In this document: positions 1-5,488 of the stretch, piece after piece
How the letters are laid out: each line of letters starts with the position of its first letter
Position numbering within the stretch: position 1 is the stretch's first letter
Origin: JANQPX01 sp051010395
GTDB taxonomy: Bacteria; Pseudomonadota; Alphaproteobacteria; Geminicoccales; Geminicoccaceae
Direction of reading: 5' to 3'
NCBI GenBank assembly: GCA_051010395.1
Contig: JBPCVQ010000057.1
Span: 1-5,733 of the forward strand
DNA length: 5,733 nt
Translations under genes and position numbers: made by a program
Notes under the pieces: model-generated
The model's database searches: none
What the model was told of the DNA's origin: nothing
What the model saw: the letters and a program-made list of their open reading frames with translations, nothing else

Positions 1-2
1 CA

Positions 3-164
3 AGGCCAGCGGCCATGGGGCCGCGTCAGAAGGCCGGACACATGGCAGCACCAAGCTTAAGGCGTGAGAAACGAACGAAACCCTTGCAACAAAAGGGCCG
101 CCCACACATGGTTGCGGGGGAACGCAAGTACCGAAAACATACTTCCCTCAGAATTGCCATCTGA
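3..164 (+). CDS. Possible C-terminal fragment of an unrecognised ORF running in from the left edge
   Basis: An open frame enters at the left edge and ends at a TGA at 162-164, giving 53 basic residues (many R/K). Internal ATGs lie at 15 and 42. It contains two similar short stretches, AGHMAAP and GRPHMVA, encoded around a repeated CACATGG. The Arg/Lys-rich, low-hydrophobic make-up could be a genuine C-terminus, or non-coding DNA that happens to be open. I do not recognise a family. It is the only feature supported on the plus strand, and it faces the transposase remnant. Confidence 0.2.
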   Translation, partial: RPAAMGPRQKAGHMAAPSLRREKRTKPLQQKGRPHMVAGERKYRKHTSLRIAI

Positions 165-353
165 CATGCTGAGCTGAGCCGCGCTTTCGAGTGAGATCAA
201 TTGCTCGGCTGTGAATTTCTTGCGAACAGGACAGGAGCAGTGAAATCTTCCGACTCATCGGCCGAGGACACGTGTTTCCTGGTGTACGACTTGGATGCGA
301 AATTGGATCGTTGAAGCGTTGGCTCAAACGTTGGTAACTATGGCTTAATCGGC
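165..353. other. Non-coding flank of the transposase remnant
   Basis: I see no credible gene here. The stretch just below the transposase stop (about 330-353) would hold the terminal inverted repeat of the former IS element on its 3' side. It includes a direct repeat of CGTTGG at about 317 and 329. Without the other end of the element the terminal repeat cannot be confirmed. A 69-codon minus-strand frame across 148-357 has no ribosome-binding site or protein-like character. Confidence 0.35.
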
Positions 354-575
354 TCACGCAAATCGCTTGTCCCTTCCTGCAATGATGATCCTAAAGGGAT
401 GCGGCTTTGTCTGGTCGCAGATCCAGGCGAGGCGCTGGGTGGTTGCGTCTAGATCGTATCGCCGATTGAAGCGGTAGGCGAAGCTGGCGAGATAGCGCTC
501 GGCATGCTTGGGACTGACGTGATAATAGGTGCCGATGATCGCGTTATTGATGTTGCCGAGCACGGTGTTCAGGTT
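354..575 (-). pseudogene. C-terminal remnant of an IS1595-type transposase
   Basis: About 73 residues match the end of IS1595-family (DDE, ISXO2-like) transposases as I know them: NTVLGNINNAI, then GTYYHVSPKH, then RYLASFAYRFNRRYDL, then a variable tail ending at the TGA at 354-356. The family's DDE catalytic core and N-terminal zinc region, more than 200 residues in a full transposase, are missing. Family similarity starts about residue Asn41 of the open frame (position 575), and the codons upstream of it are the LuxR-type gene read in another frame. It is therefore a truncated 3' end of an insertion sequence that cannot be active. The breakpoint lies within a few bases of the regulator's stop codon at 577-579. 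Family assignment is by motif recall, not by search. Confidence 0.75.
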
Positions 576-576
576 A

Positions 577-1401
577 TCAGCTTTCTTGCAGAATACCGAG
601 AATAACGGCCTGTTGCATCGCCATTCGGCCAGACGTATCCAGTCGCTCGAAGATCTTGATCGAATGTTGGCGGATGGTTTGCGCGCCGACATCAAGGATC
701 ACACCGATCTCGCTATTGCTCTTGCCCTGAAGCATCCAAAAGCAGACCTCCGCCTGGCGCTCGGAGAGTCCAAATCCCATGAGGCATCGCTGCAGAGCAG
801 GCGTGAACTCGGCTGTTTGAATCAGCTTTATGTAGTGCGAAGCGCGCTTAGCTCGATAGATCGGCCGGCAGAGCCTCTGCAGCAGCAACAATACCTGTGT
901 GTCGCGCGCCGAGAACGCGGTCGTCTTGCGGTTTATCGCCACGCCAAGTGATAGTGGTACGGCGCCTTGTCTGTCTCCAACTGAAGGATCATTGCCGAGA
1001 TACAGCACCAGTTGGTGATCCGTGTCGCTGTCACGGTAGATCTCATCATAAAGCGCGCCTTGGTAAAAGCGCTGCATGCTGGTGACATCGGCGAGCTGCC
1101 GTGGCTGATCGCTTGGCCGCCCACGAAAATGCTGCAGGAGCGGATGGGTATGCAAGAGCCGCTGCCAGGTCGTGAGCTTGTCATGATCCAAATAGGTCTC
1201 AAGGCCGGCGTCGCTGGAGGATGAGATCGTACGTGCGAAGAATGGATCGATCTCATTGAAGGTTACATGCTCGCAGGCGATCAGATCGGCACTCGCCTCT
1301 AGCAAAATCGCTGCGAGCTCATCCAGCGAATCCGTCGCCTGCATCCGAAGCACGATCCGTGCCATGGCAGCCAGATCTTTCTCGGTAACGTCGCGAAACA
1401 C
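577..1401 (-). CDS. LuxR/GerE-type HTH transcriptional regulator
   Basis: The 274-residue product is a DNA-binding regulator. Residues about 210-265 form a classic GerE/LuxR helix-turn-helix: LSERQAEV, a Gly-Lys-x-Asn turn, SEIGVIL, then TIRQHSIKIFERL with the usual T-I/V-x-x-H recognition-helix pattern. The N-terminal ~190 residues resemble the GAF-like sensor domain of orphan LuxR regulators (HPLLQHFRG, then LGVAINR, then FSARD). They lack the look of an acyl-homoserine-lactone pocket, so quorum sensing should not be assumed. The start is GTG at 1399-1401, only 2 bases after an 8-G run. An in-frame ATG at 1363-1365 (residue 13) is an alternative. The gene ends QES-stop exactly where the IS1595-type remnant begins, so the last few residues may not be native, although the HTH itself is complete. 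A dyad in its leader (1413-1430) suggests self-regulation; this is inference. Confidence 0.88.
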   Translation of the reverse strand: MFRDVTEKDLAAMARIVLRMQATDSLDELAAILLEASADLIACEHVTFNEIDPFFARTISSSSDAGLETYLDHDKLTTWQRLLHTHPLLQHFRGRPSDQPRQLADVTSMQRFYQGALYDEIYRDSDTDHQLVLYLGNDPSVGDRQGAVPLSLGVAINRKTTAFSARDTQVLLLLQRLCRPIYRAKRASHYIKLIQTAEFTPALQRCLMGFGLSERQAEVCFWMLQGKSNSEIGVILDVGAQTIRQHSIKIFERLDTSGRMAMQQAVILGILQES

Positions 1402-1412
1402 AGCCCCCCCCG

Positions 1413-1430
1413 ACCAACTGAACAGTTGGT
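1413..1430. promoter_or_regulatory. 18-base perfect dyad upstream of the LuxR-type gene (candidate operator)
   Basis: ACCAACTGAACAGTTGGT has two perfect 8-base arms around a central AA. It lies 12 bases upstream of the regulator's GTG start and inside its predicted leader. Its size and symmetry fit the site of a dimeric HTH protein such as LuxR or TetR types. As RNA it could fold into a 7-base stem with a GUUC loop just before the G-run and start codon. Which protein binds it, if any, cannot be read from the sequence. Confidence 0.5.
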
Positions 1431-1474
1431 TTCTCGTTTGTCGCTTAGATTCTCAATTTTCCTTGGCAGGGTTC

Positions 1475-1503
1475 ATAAGAATGATCGCATTGCAAATTTG
1501 CAA
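1475..1503 (-). promoter_or_regulatory. Candidate sigma-70-type promoter of the LuxR-type gene
   Basis: On the minus strand a TTGCAA box (1498-1503) and a TCTTAT box (1475-1480) are separated by exactly 17 bases. Each matches the sigma-70 consensus at 4 of 6 positions. Transcription would start near 1468, giving a leader of about 65 bases that carries the 18-base dyad. The -35 box is half of the palindrome at 1490-1503. The call is weak on its own; the correct direction and placement support it. Confidence 0.35.
1490..1503. promoter_or_regulatory. 14-base perfect palindrome TTGCAAATTTGCAA
   Basis: This perfect, gap-free palindrome covers the predicted -35 box of the LuxR-type gene, the usual place for a repressor site. 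Its half-site is TTGCAAA. I do not recognise a specific regulator. It is distinct from the dyad at 1413-1430, so the gene may answer to two binding proteins. Confidence 0.4.
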
Positions 1504-1742
1504 GCCTGTTATGCGTGTTGATGCCGCAGAAAGCCTAGCATGATCGTTACTAAGCTAATTCTTGCACACAGAGCAGGTATTGGCGCGCGAAAAGACGGTC
1601 TTGAAGTCTTTAAATATTGGATAGGAAGTGCTGCCATGTTGTTTGATCAACACGGGCCGGATTTTTGACGCCTTGCAAGTTTCATGAGCCACGCCGTCAT
1701 CACATCGGCAAGATGATCTTCAATGTGACCAACAGACCAAGA

Positions 1743-2309
1743 TCACCCATCAGAGTGAATCGATTGGTCGCTGTATCGCCCCCCCTGATCGCCTTGGTCT
1801 CCGTAGTCATCCGCCTCATCCTGGGCATCGCCGGCATCATCCAACGCGCCTTCGGCCCCGTCTTCTGAACCGGCTTCGGCGTATCCGACAGCATCGATAA
1901 CTGCCTCATCCGAGATCTCCTGCCGCCATTCCGCTTCGCTCAGCACCAGCACATCATGATGCGTTTCCAACTGAGCTTCAGACAGCTGGCCGCCCTGGTT
2001 TACGGCATCCTGCAGATTATCTTGGACTTCGAGCGCACGGTCGTGCGCTTCCTCATAGTCGCCGCGGTCGGCAGCTTCGGCCTGAGCTTCACGCGCCTCT
2101 TCGGCTTCCTGCCGGTTGTCTTCCGCGTTCTGTGCGTCGAGGATCAAATCATTGATATCGGTCACACCGAGTTCCCCCGCCACGTCCGCGGCTGAAAGGG
2201 CTTCGACAACCTGGCCCCGTTCGTTCTCATCGAGACCGGCGAGTTCCACCTCATGGGTCATGACAACCTGTTCGACGACGGCGGATAGATCCCTTGTCTG
2301 ATCACTCAT
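1743..2309 (-). CDS. Acidic hypothetical protein with central helical segment
   Basis: The 188-residue product has no Cys, no signal peptide and no membrane segment. It is dominated by Asp, Glu, Ala and Gln. Residues about 55-105 are a likely helix or coiled coil (QNAEDNRQEAEEAREAQAEA and on). Residues about 148-188 form a low-complexity, probably disordered Asp/Gly/Gln tail with GDQGDQGG. The ATG (2307-2309) has GGGGAG 10 bases upstream (2320-2325) and overlaps the stop of the preceding 51-codon ORF as ATGA, which points to translational coupling. A run of 7 G (minus strand, 1779-1785) near the end could shift frame by slippage. I do not recognise the family. Such acidic proteins can be chaperone-like, DNA-mimic or secreted, and nothing here decides between these. 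It is the last gene of the cluster. Confidence 0.7.
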   Translation of the reverse strand: MSDQTRDLSAVVEQVVMTHEVELAGLDENERGQVVEALSAADVAGELGVTDINDLILDAQNAEDNRQEAEEAREAQAEAADRGDYEEAHDRALEVQDNLQDAVNQGGQLSEAQLETHHDVLVLSEAEWRQEISDEAVIDAVGYAEAGSEDGAEGALDDAGDAQDEADDYGDQGDQGGRYSDQSIHSDG

Positions 2310-2461
2310 TTCGATGTGACTCCCCGTTCATTCACCGATGTGGTCGGCATCGTTCCTTCCGGCAACCCATTCGGAAAAGCTTCGCGCAGATGATCGACGA
2401 GCGTCCCGGACAACGCTTCCTGTACGTCGGATAGGTTCATCACCTGGAGAAATTTTTCCAT
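2306..2461 (-). CDS. Small 51-residue hypothetical protein, overlapping the next gene
   Basis: An open frame from ATG at 2459-2461 to TGA at 2306-2308 encodes MEKFLQVMNLSDVQEAL, then a segment with LVDHLREAFPNGLPEG and a polar tail. The amphipathic-helix character and the 4-base ATGA overlap with the acidic-protein gene support a real coupled gene. A GTG at 2465-2467, two codons upstream, is the alternative start and has the better ribosome site: GAGG at 2473-2476, 5 bases before it, versus 11 before the ATG. The frame is the same one in which the preceding coiled-coil segment ends, 22 bases upstream of GTG. It might therefore once have been the C-terminal part of that protein, cut off by a TGA. 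No family recognised. Confidence 0.5.
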   Translation of the reverse strand: MEKFLQVMNLSDVQEALSGTLVDHLREAFPNGLPEGTMPTTSVNERGVTSK

Positions 2462-2488
2462 TACCACGAAGGCCTCATGAAAAAAAAT

Positions 2489-2936
2489 TCAATCTACATC
2501 GTTTGCTGCTACGTTCTCATCCTGTTTTTGCCTTTCCTCCTCTCGCTCTTGTTCTTCCTTTTTCTCATGTTCGTGCTCTTCTCTCTCACGCTCAATTCTG
2601 GCCTCGATGGCCGCTGACTCTGATCTTCGGCCATGGCGACATCATATCGGTCGCCCTTGCCGTCCGTCGCATCGGGAGGATCCTCATAGGTCGAGGCTTG
2701 CAGGGCCGGATGGAAGAATCGCGCGGTGTGAACATCGCACCGCGCTCCGTTGCCGTCTCTAGAGTCGAAGTCGAAGACGTATCTCTCTGAGTTTCTTGTC
2801 CCAGCGGAGCGCTGCTGGAATTGTCGGCGTCGCCCTCCGTCGTCTGCTGAGCCGCAATGACAGCATGTGCATCCGTCACCGCCGACAAATCCACCAGCGA
2901 AACATCGAACTCTGCCTCGTCTTTTTCGCCTGCCAT
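2489..2936 (-). pseudogene. Frameshifted gene for a charged, coiled-coil-ending protein
   Basis: The start is strong: ATG at 2934-2936 with AAAGGAGG ending 7 bases upstream, 17 bases after the M48-like gene. Read straight, the frame gives 114 residues, but from about residue 52 they become unlike protein. Three frames join into a sensible product. The first runs MAGEKDEAEFDVSLVDLSAV to GQETQR. The next gives YVFDFDSRDGNG, ARFFHPALQ, YEDPPDATDG and KGDRYDVAMAEDQ. The third gives AAIEARIERERE and a Glu/Lys/Arg-rich coiled coil ending NDVD at TGA 2489-2491. Each change is explained by one extra AG pair (near 2782-2788 and 2618-2621). Removing both gives exactly 147 codons. It is either a broken gene or a pair of sequencing errors. 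Function unknown; family not recognised. Confidence 0.6.
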
Positions 2937-2953
2937 TTATCTGCCTCCTTTCA

Positions 2954-4384
2954 TCAGTCCGATATCTGATCGGGTGGCGGGATGGAGCTCTTCGGCTTCA
3001 CGTTCAACAGGGCACCACAGCCTTTCTCCGGACAACGAACCAAGGTCGGACGGTCACCTGACAGGTCATCGCGATCCACGAACATCGTTTGGTGGCAGGT
3101 TACGCAAGTCAGCCGAACCTTCCTCGCCAGAAGGTTGGAGGAAGATGACGTTCGTGGTTCCTTCGGCTTGATCTTCAGTATTTTGCGACAGCGGTTTTGT
3201 GGACAGCGCACATTCACCGTCTTGCCGGACTCGAAAGTCGACTTAGCGACACGCAACGGCTTGTGGCAGGCCGTGCAAATGATGCGTTCGGTCTCTGCGG
3301 TCGGCTCCGACAGTGTCGTGACGCCTTGGCCAAGACCAGCCCGCTTGACAAAAGCTTCGATGTTTTCCCTCGACACCTGAAATCCTCCTTCCGCGGCGAA
3401 CTCCGTCAAAACTTTGAGCCTTGGCGCTAGATAAGGTGTTGCCGACATCGTCCATTCGGAAAGCTTGAGGTTTGGATCGTCCGAAAGGGCTTCCTGTTCG
3501 AGCCAAACCTCTTCGTTGACCTTGGCGTAGACGGGGAAGGACTTCATCGCCCATTGCGTCAATGCCCGGCGCGCGCAGGCCAGGTCGCCGGTGACGAGAA
3601 GCGCTGCCCGATCTGCGGTAATCTCGGAATGGCGTGACCAGCTCATCAGGGGGGCCTCGACCGCGCTTTCCATGATTTTGAGCGGATTGAGGAATTGCAG
3701 CACGCCTTCGCCCATGATAGTCGCCTGACGTTGCTTCGCACCGGTGAGGAACTGCATCGCCGTTTTCCAATAGACATGGCCGGCACGAATGTGACCCATC
3801 TCGCGAGCTAGAAGAAACAGCAGGTCCTCCTTGCGCATATTGATCAGCACGGATCCGATGGCAACAAAGCTGCCCTCATGGCCACCGAGCGAATAGATGT
3901 CCCACATCTGCTCGCCGGAGATATAGATCTCCGGCAGATGCATCAGTGACAGTAGCCTTGCTGCGTGAATGGCCAGCTCGAAAATATCCGGCATTTGCCG
4001 TTCACTGAGCCTGATGCCGTTAGCGGCCGCCTCAAAAACAGGCCGGCCGAAGCGCTGTGCGATGCCATGCGCCGCCGACGCAATGGGGCCCGTGCTATTG
4101 AGTATCCGCATGCCCTCGGCGTCGAAACGCCACATGAAGGCGTCCAAGTCGACCATGTAGCCAGGACCGAGTGGCCGCAGCCAGCGGCAGGTTGGGCAGT
4201 AGACGATACTCGCTGGCAGGCGCACGCCATTGCCATGGCATGTCGCGCAATAGCCATGCCGTGCCAAGGGCGATTGCGGCGCAAATGGCGCACCGACCTC
4301 GTGACCACAAGCGTTACAGAAGTGGCTGCCCGATGAGACAACGGCCGAACAATTGTTGCAGTACTGCGCTACCTCGTCGCTCAC
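2954..4384 (-). CDS. M48-like metallopeptidase homologue with four zinc-ribbon modules and RExxH active site
   Basis: The 476-residue product has three parts. The N-terminal part carries two zinc modules, C9/C12/C23/C26 and C46/C49/C63/C66. The middle (about 130-330) resembles M48 peptidases: LLAREMGHIRAGH at 191-203, then HSEITADRAALL at 252-263, where E254 would be the third zinc ligand. The C-terminal part has two tandem copies of a ~40-residue module, C370/C373/C394/C399 and C427/C430/C451/C456, each ending in a K-I/V-K-P-K type tail. M48 enzymes are zinc endopeptidases using HExxH. Here the first His is Arg194 (codon CGC at 3803-3805, one base from CAC), while Glu195, His198 and Glu254 remain. 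No clear transmembrane segment is seen, unlike HtpX or Ste24. The GTG start has CGGAG 6 bases upstream (4391-4395) and lies 15 bases after the SHOCT gene, which implies one transcript. It is probably a protease-derived binding protein or an impaired enzyme. Confidence 0.85.
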   Translation of the reverse strand: MSDEVAQYCNNCSAVVSSGSHFCNACGHEVGAPFAPQSPLARHGYCATCHGNGVRLPASIVYCPTCRWLRPLGPGYMVDLDAFMWRFDAEGMRILNSTGPIASAAHGIAQRFGRPVFEAAANGIRLSERQMPDIFELAIHAARLLSLMHLPEIYISGEQMWDIYSLGGHEGSFVAIGSVLINMRKEDLLFLLAREMGHIRAGHVYWKTAMQFLTGAKQRQATIMGEGVLQFLNPLKIMESAVEAPLMSWSRHSEITADRAALLVTGDLACARRALTQWAMKSFPVYAKVNEEVWLEQEALSDDPNLKLSEWTMSATPYLAPRLKVLTEFAAEGGFQVSRENIEAFVKRAGLGQGVTTLSEPTAETERIICTACHKPLRVAKSTFESGKTVNVRCPQNRCRKILKIKPKEPRTSSSSNLLARKVRLTCVTCHQTMFVDRDDLSGDRPTLVRCPEKGCGALLNVKPKSSIPPPDQISD

Positions 4385-4399
4385 GAATGACTCCGCAGA

Positions 4400-5203
4400 T
4401 CAAATTCGTGACAAAAGCTCGGCCTTCTTCGCCTCGAATTCATCGGCGGTTATCGCCCCGGCGTCACGCAGCTCGGCCAGTTTCTGTATTTTCTTCATGA
4501 TGTCGCCTTCTGTGGCGTCGGCGGCGGTGGAATGTTGCGATTTCGTCGACGGTGGAGGAGACGATTGTTGGGACGCCGGCTGGCCAATAATGCCAACGTT
4601 CAGCTTTGACAAGATCGATTCGGCGACACCCTTGCTGCCCCTCCATTTGAAAGACCAGAACCAGATGCCGATATGCAAGAACATCAACGGCCAGAACACG
4701 AAAGCCAACGTCAGGTTGTATTGAACTATGATGATCAATATCACTATGCCGGCGATCAGGTTGACCATCGTGGATGAGATTTCTATGTTCGGTCTTATTC
4801 GAACGACCGTCTGGTCGGTGCCCAAAGGCTCAAGTGTCACGTTTGTCTTGTATTGAAACTTATTTCCCCCTGTTATCCAAAAATCCTTCCAAGGGATGAT
4901 GGCAGAGATCATTTGTCCCTTGTGTTGCTCCCGGACCTCCCCGCCACTCGCCTGGACAATACCGAGGATCTGATCGAATACTGCATCCGGCGTGCCCTGC
5001 ACTTGCCGCATTTCTTCGGCGCCACCGGTCAATCCGCTCCCGCTAATCGGCACTTGAAATTGCGGTGACGGCTGATACTGCGGCTGCGGAGGTGGCGGCA
5101 TAGCACCAGGCGCCAGCGGTTTTGCGCAGGCGGAGCAAAATTTTGCGCCGACGGGGTTGGATGCGCTGCAATTGGGGCATGTGACACTGGGTGTATCGTT
5201 CAT
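4400..5203 (-). CDS. Zinc-ribbon, two-TM, SHOCT-domain membrane protein
   Basis: The 267-residue product starts with a zinc ribbon (C9/C12/C23/C26, CPNC and CSAC), followed by a Pro/Gln-rich linker (31-55). A globular region of about 65-140 follows, then two hydrophobic segments (about 144-161 and 164-184) that should form a membrane hairpin, then a second Pro/Ser linker. Residues 233-267 match the SHOCT short C-terminal motif (IQKLAELRDAGAITADEFEA), which in other proteins is an oligomerisation or partner-binding helix pair. The start chosen is ATG 5201-5203, with GAGG 5 bases upstream and the zinc ribbon directly after it. An upstream ATG at 5249-5251 would add 16 Arg-rich residues with no comparable ribosome site. 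The gene runs straight into the M48-like gene. Both carry N-terminal zinc ribbons, so they probably work together at the membrane (inference). Confidence 0.88.
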   Translation of the reverse strand: MNDTPSVTCPNCSASNPVGAKFCSACAKPLAPGAMPPPPQPQYQPSPQFQVPISGSGLTGGAEEMRQVQGTPDAVFDQILGIVQASGGEVREQHKGQMISAIIPWKDFWITGGNKFQYKTNVTLEPLGTDQTVVRIRPNIEISSTMVNLIAGIVILIIIVQYNLTLAFVFWPLMFLHIGIWFWSFKWRGSKGVAESILSKLNVGIIGQPASQQSSPPPSTKSQHSTAADATEGDIMKKIQKLAELRDAGAITADEFEAKKAELLSRI

Positions 5204-5219
5204 AGGCGCCTCGCGCCTA
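5203..5219 (-). promoter_or_regulatory. Inverted repeat covering the SHOCT-gene start site
   Basis: Perfect 7-base arms (TAGGCGC / GCGCCTA) flank a 3-base spacer. On the transcript the GAGG ribosome-binding site sits in the loop and upper stem, and the first base of the AUG closes the stem. The fold could limit initiation at 5203, or the DNA could be an operator. The GC-rich arms make the RNA stem stable. No regulator is identified. Confidence 0.4.
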
Positions 5220-5286
5220 AGGCGTCCACCAAGTGATCTGGTAAGAGCCATATGAGCTCTGAGCGCGTTTCCAATCTAGACCTCCC

Positions 5287-5310
5287 AAAAAAATTAATCC
5301 TGCACCAGGA
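5287..5310 (-). terminator. Weak intrinsic-terminator-like hairpin
   Basis: On the minus strand a 5-base stem TCCTG/CAGGA with a GTG loop (5298-5310) is followed by TTAATTTTTTT ending at 5287. The T-run is good but the stem is short. It would partly end transcription before the SHOCT gene, separating it from the gene entering at the right edge. It overlaps the last codons of the small ORF at 5294-5425, so it may be only a chance hairpin. Confidence 0.35.
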
Positions 5311-5425
5311 CGTTGCCGGTTCCTGCAGATACGACTACCGCCTGACGACGAAGCCTTCGCAAGAAGAGCCCGATAAGGCCGAATGTCGATCTCTGTCTGG
5401 GAGCCTCCTTGGTTTTGGCTGCCAC
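5294..5425 (-). CDS. Doubtful 43-residue basic small ORF
   Basis: This frame opens at a GTG (5423-5425) two codons after an in-frame TAG and ends at TAA 5294-5296. The product begins with a Lys/Arg-rich stretch (AAKTKEAPRQRS), then a hydrophobic-basic segment (FGLIGLFLRRLRR) and ends GTGNVLVQD. The composition looks protein-like and fits a small membrane-binding amphipathic helix. Against it, the only ribosome-site-like bases (AGGA) sit 1 base before the GTG, codon choice is not distinctive, and the terminator-like hairpin lies over its end. It fills the gap between two better genes on the same strand. Confidence 0.28.
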   Translation of the reverse strand: MAAKTKEAPRQRSTFGLIGLFLRRLRRQAVVVSAGTGNVLVQD

Positions 5426-5488
5426 ATCCTAATGTTTGGCCGGTTTTAGGGTGCTCCCCAGTGACGGGGCAGGCCACCTTGATAAGTG

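Larger units (their letters stand above)
1402..1742. other. Intergenic region with regulatory dyads, no confident gene
   Basis: This stretch separates the acidic-protein gene from the LuxR-type gene, both on the minus strand. It holds an 18-base dyad (1413-1430), a 14-base palindrome (1490-1503) and a candidate promoter, listed separately. A weak hairpin with arms AAAGAC/GTCTTT (1592-1597 and 1607-1612) ends in four T on the minus strand and could end the upstream transcript, but it is poor. The minus-strand frame of the acidic protein stays open for 31 codons after its stop (1650-1742) with protein-like residues. No start or ribosome-binding site supports it as a separate gene. Confidence 0.5.

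Noticed and set aside
529..951. 140-codon plus-strand open frame
   Set aside because: It lies antisense to the LuxR-type gene, whose HTH and sensor motifs are clear, and its own product has no recognisable order.
1413..1430. Calling the dyad an acyl-homoserine-lactone lux box
   Set aside because: The regulator's sensor domain does not look like an autoinducer-binding domain and the dyad does not fit the lux box consensus closely.
1592..1612. AAAGAC/GTCTTT hairpin as a terminator after the acidic-protein gene
   Set aside because: Only six AT-rich pairs, a 9-base loop and four T. Too weak to annotate as a feature.
1743..1745. Reading the TGA of the acidic protein as selenocysteine
   Set aside because: No selenocysteine insertion element or redox motif is seen. 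A frameshift or a normal stop is simpler.
2480..2487. 8-T run (minus strand) as an intrinsic terminator
   Set aside because: No stem precedes it, and coupled genes follow directly.
2338..2790. 150-codon plus-strand open frame
   Set aside because: It is antisense to the three-frame coiled-coil gene and the 51-codon ORF. The product is Arg/Pro/His-rich, as expected from the reverse of Glu-rich codons.
3243..3770. 175-codon minus-strand open frame
   Set aside because: It overlaps the M48-like gene in another frame, and the Arg/Gly-rich product is a frame shadow.
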